Below are positions 62,703 to 64,000 of a DNA stretch of 64,000 nucleotides, piece after piece (position 1 is the stretch's first letter; each line of letters starts with the position of its first letter). The notes beneath the pieces were generated by a model. That model had not been told where the DNA came from. It saw only the letters and a list, made by a program, of their open reading frames with translations, and did no database searches. Position numbers and translations under genes: made by a program. The stretch is taken from positions 124,001-188,000 of the forward strand of contig NZ_JARUVL010000001.1 of NCBI RefSeq assembly GCF_030137545.1. The letters run 5' to 3'. This stretch comes from Virgibacillus sp. LDC-1. Lineage in GTDB: Bacteria > Bacillota > Bacilli > Bacillales > Amphibacillaceae.

Positions 62703-63863
62703 ATGTTTTTGGATGTGACAAAACGAAGGAATCCAGACCTTATAAAGACTGGTGTTACGTTACACCAAACGGGTGAGATTCCACCCAACACATATATTAT
62801 TGATGTAGATATTTTAAAAGAAAATGTAAAATTACTGTCAAAGGCTGCTGATAAGCATGAGATGACATTATATTTTATGTCTAAGCAGCTTGGTAGGCTG
62901 CCAGAGATAGCAAGGATAATCGAAAATAATGGAATAGCGAAAGCGGTAGCGGTAGACTTCGATGAAGGAAAGCTACTAGCTGAAAACGGAATAAAAATTG
63001 GTAATATAGGTCATCTTGTACAGCCAGGAAAGCACCAATGGAAGGAAGTTTTAAGCTGGAACCCAGAAGTTGTGACGATTTTTTCTTATGAAAGAGCACA
63101 ACAACTATCCGTTACTGCGAGACAGATGGGGAAAGTGCAGGATATTTTACTCAAAGTAGTTGATTCAGAGGATAAAATCTATCATGGTCAAGAGGGAGGC
63201 ATTCCGCTTCACAGCCTTGAACAAACGATTGATAACATCCTGCAATTAACTGGAGTTCGAATTGTTGGTGTTACTACATTTCCAAACCTACAATTAAATA
63301 GCTTAAATCTGGAAATGATCCCAACGGAAAATCTTTCTACTCTATTAAGAGCAAAGAAGATATTAGAGAAGAAAGGAATAGAAGTTACTCAAGTTAATGG
63401 TCCAAGTGGAACAAGCTGTGAAACGATTCCGTTTTTATCCCATAAAGGAGTAACTCATGGAGAGCCTGGACATGGGTTAACGGGAACGACTCCACTGCAC
63501 GCATATAAAGATTTACCAGAAAAACCGGCAATTGTTTATGTTTCTGAAGTATCTCATACCTATGATGACAAGTATCAAGTCATAGCCGGTGGATTTTATG
63601 GAAGATCAAATATGAAGGGTTGCTTCGTTGGTCATGATAAGGAAACAATTATGAATCGATATACGGCGGCATATGAGCTTAGCCCTGAATCAATTGATTA
63701 TTATGGAATGATTGCGAAGCCAAACGACTTTCAAATTGAAATCGGAGATACAGCTATATTTGCTTTTCGTACGCAGCTTTTTGTTACGCGAGCACATATT
63801 GCGCTTGTTGAGGGAATACAATCAGGAAATCCGAATGTCATCCACCTAGAAAGGAAGTGGTGA
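62703..63863 (+). CDS. yhfX: YhfX-like alanine-racemase-fold PLP enzyme
   Basis: 386 residues. N-terminal TIM barrel like alanine racemase (PPNTYIIDVDILKENVKLL, then FMSKQLGRLPEIARII with the likely PLP Lys in MSKQ) and a C-terminal beta domain. NGPSGTSCETIPFL may bind the cofactor phosphate. Predicted amino-acid racemase or decarboxylase-like; the substrate is unknown. It ends five bases before the yhfW-like gene. Confidence 0.85.
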   Translation: MFLDVTKRRNPDLIKTGVTLHQTGEIPPNTYIIDVDILKENVKLLSKAADKHEMTLYFMSKQLGRLPEIARIIENNGIAKAVAVDFDEGKLLAENGIKIGNIGHLVQPGKHQWKEVLSWNPEVVTIFSYERAQQLSVTARQMGKVQDILLKVVDSEDKIYHGQEGGIPLHSLEQTIDNILQLTGVRIVGVTTFPNLQLNSLNLEMIPTENLSTLLRAKKILEKKGIEVTQVNGPSGTSCETIPFLSHKGVTHGEPGHGLTGTTPLHAYKDLPEKPAIVYVSEVSHTYDDKYQVIAGGFYGRSNMKGCFVGHDKETIMNRYTAAYELSPESIDYYGMIAKPNDFQIEIGDTAIFAFRTQLFVTRAHIALVEGIQSGNPNVIHLERKW

Positions 63864-63867
63864 CATC

Positions 63868-64000
63868 ATGGCTAAAATGATGTTACTCGTAATCGATAGC
63901 TTTGGAATTGGAGCAATGGAGGACTGTAAAGACTTTGTACCGTCAGATTGCACAGCAAATACGTATAAGCATATTCGTGCCAAAAAACAGGATAGTCTAC
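63868..64000 (+). CDS. yhfW: YhfW-like phosphopentomutase family protein (partial, runs off window)
   Basis: Only the first ~44 residues are inside the window. MLLVIDSFGIGAMEDC has the metal-binding Asp and DSxGIG motif of the phosphopentomutase/alkaline phosphatase fold. Position after yhfX matches E. coli yhfW. ATG behind AAGGAAGTGG. Confidence 0.8.
   Translation, partial: MAKMMLLVIDSFGIGAMEDCKDFVPSDCTANTYKHIRAKKQDSL

Overview
The window looks like the chromosome of a low-GC, Gram-positive, Bacillaceae-type endospore-former relative. Genes start behind strong AGGAGG-like ribosome binding sites, often with GTG or TTG. The control signals are those of Bacillus relatives: catabolite-response (cre) sites, PurR PurBoxes, paired NrdR boxes and a SigD-type motility promoter. 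Gene types such as a LysM-NlpC/P60 hydrolase, a CBS-ACT c-di-AMP receptor and lipobox lipoproteins agree. I cannot fix the genus. No rRNA, tRNA, CRISPR array, prophage or IS transposase was seen.

Layout. 1-6.7 kb is an accessory zone: a 21-bp tandem repeat array, a DeoR-NosL fusion regulator, a NERD protein, an RHS toxin-tip gene that carries a second array in frame, a cell-wall hydrolase, and a small sigma factor behind a 12-codon leader ORF. 7.0-15.8 kb is a nine-gene operon for CMP-legionaminic acid, a sialic-acid-like sugar, with mostly overlapping genes. 15.9-20.6 kb holds an acetamidase/formamidase under a cre site, stress/VOC/DinB genes, two decayed genes and a lipoprotein. 20.6-24.0 kb is an ABC exporter, followed by the largest 21-bp array (24.18-24.77 kb).

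24.8-39.7 kb is a coherent galacto-N-biose locus: galE-galT, an AraC regulator, an ABC sugar importer, a GH112 phosphorylase, a small membrane protein, a ROK kinase, AgaS, a deacetylase, LacC and LacD. Together they should import Gal-beta-1,3-HexNAc and split it with phosphate. Gal-1-P then passes through GalT/GalE, and the amino sugar passes through the tagatose-6-P route to triose phosphates. No galK is present or needed. A fourth 21-bp array follows lacD.

40-56 kb is mixed housekeeping: guaC (PurR-controlled), nrdDG (NrdR-controlled), an orphan LacI regulator, mvaS, an FNR-like regulator with a P-type ATPase and metallochaperone under a textbook FNR site, an RNase H-like protein, cbpA, a methyltransferase, a chemotaxis receptor and a serine hydrolase. 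56.4-64 kb is an operon equivalent to the poorly understood E. coli yhfSTUWXYZ-php cluster. It is headed by an amidase-signature gene and runs off the window in the yhfW-like gene.

The most unusual signals are the 21-bp (two helical turns) repeat family at four loci, one of them coding; the yhf-type pathway with its added amidase and stacked operators; and the FNR-like/P-type ATPase module with an atypical CPG transport motif.
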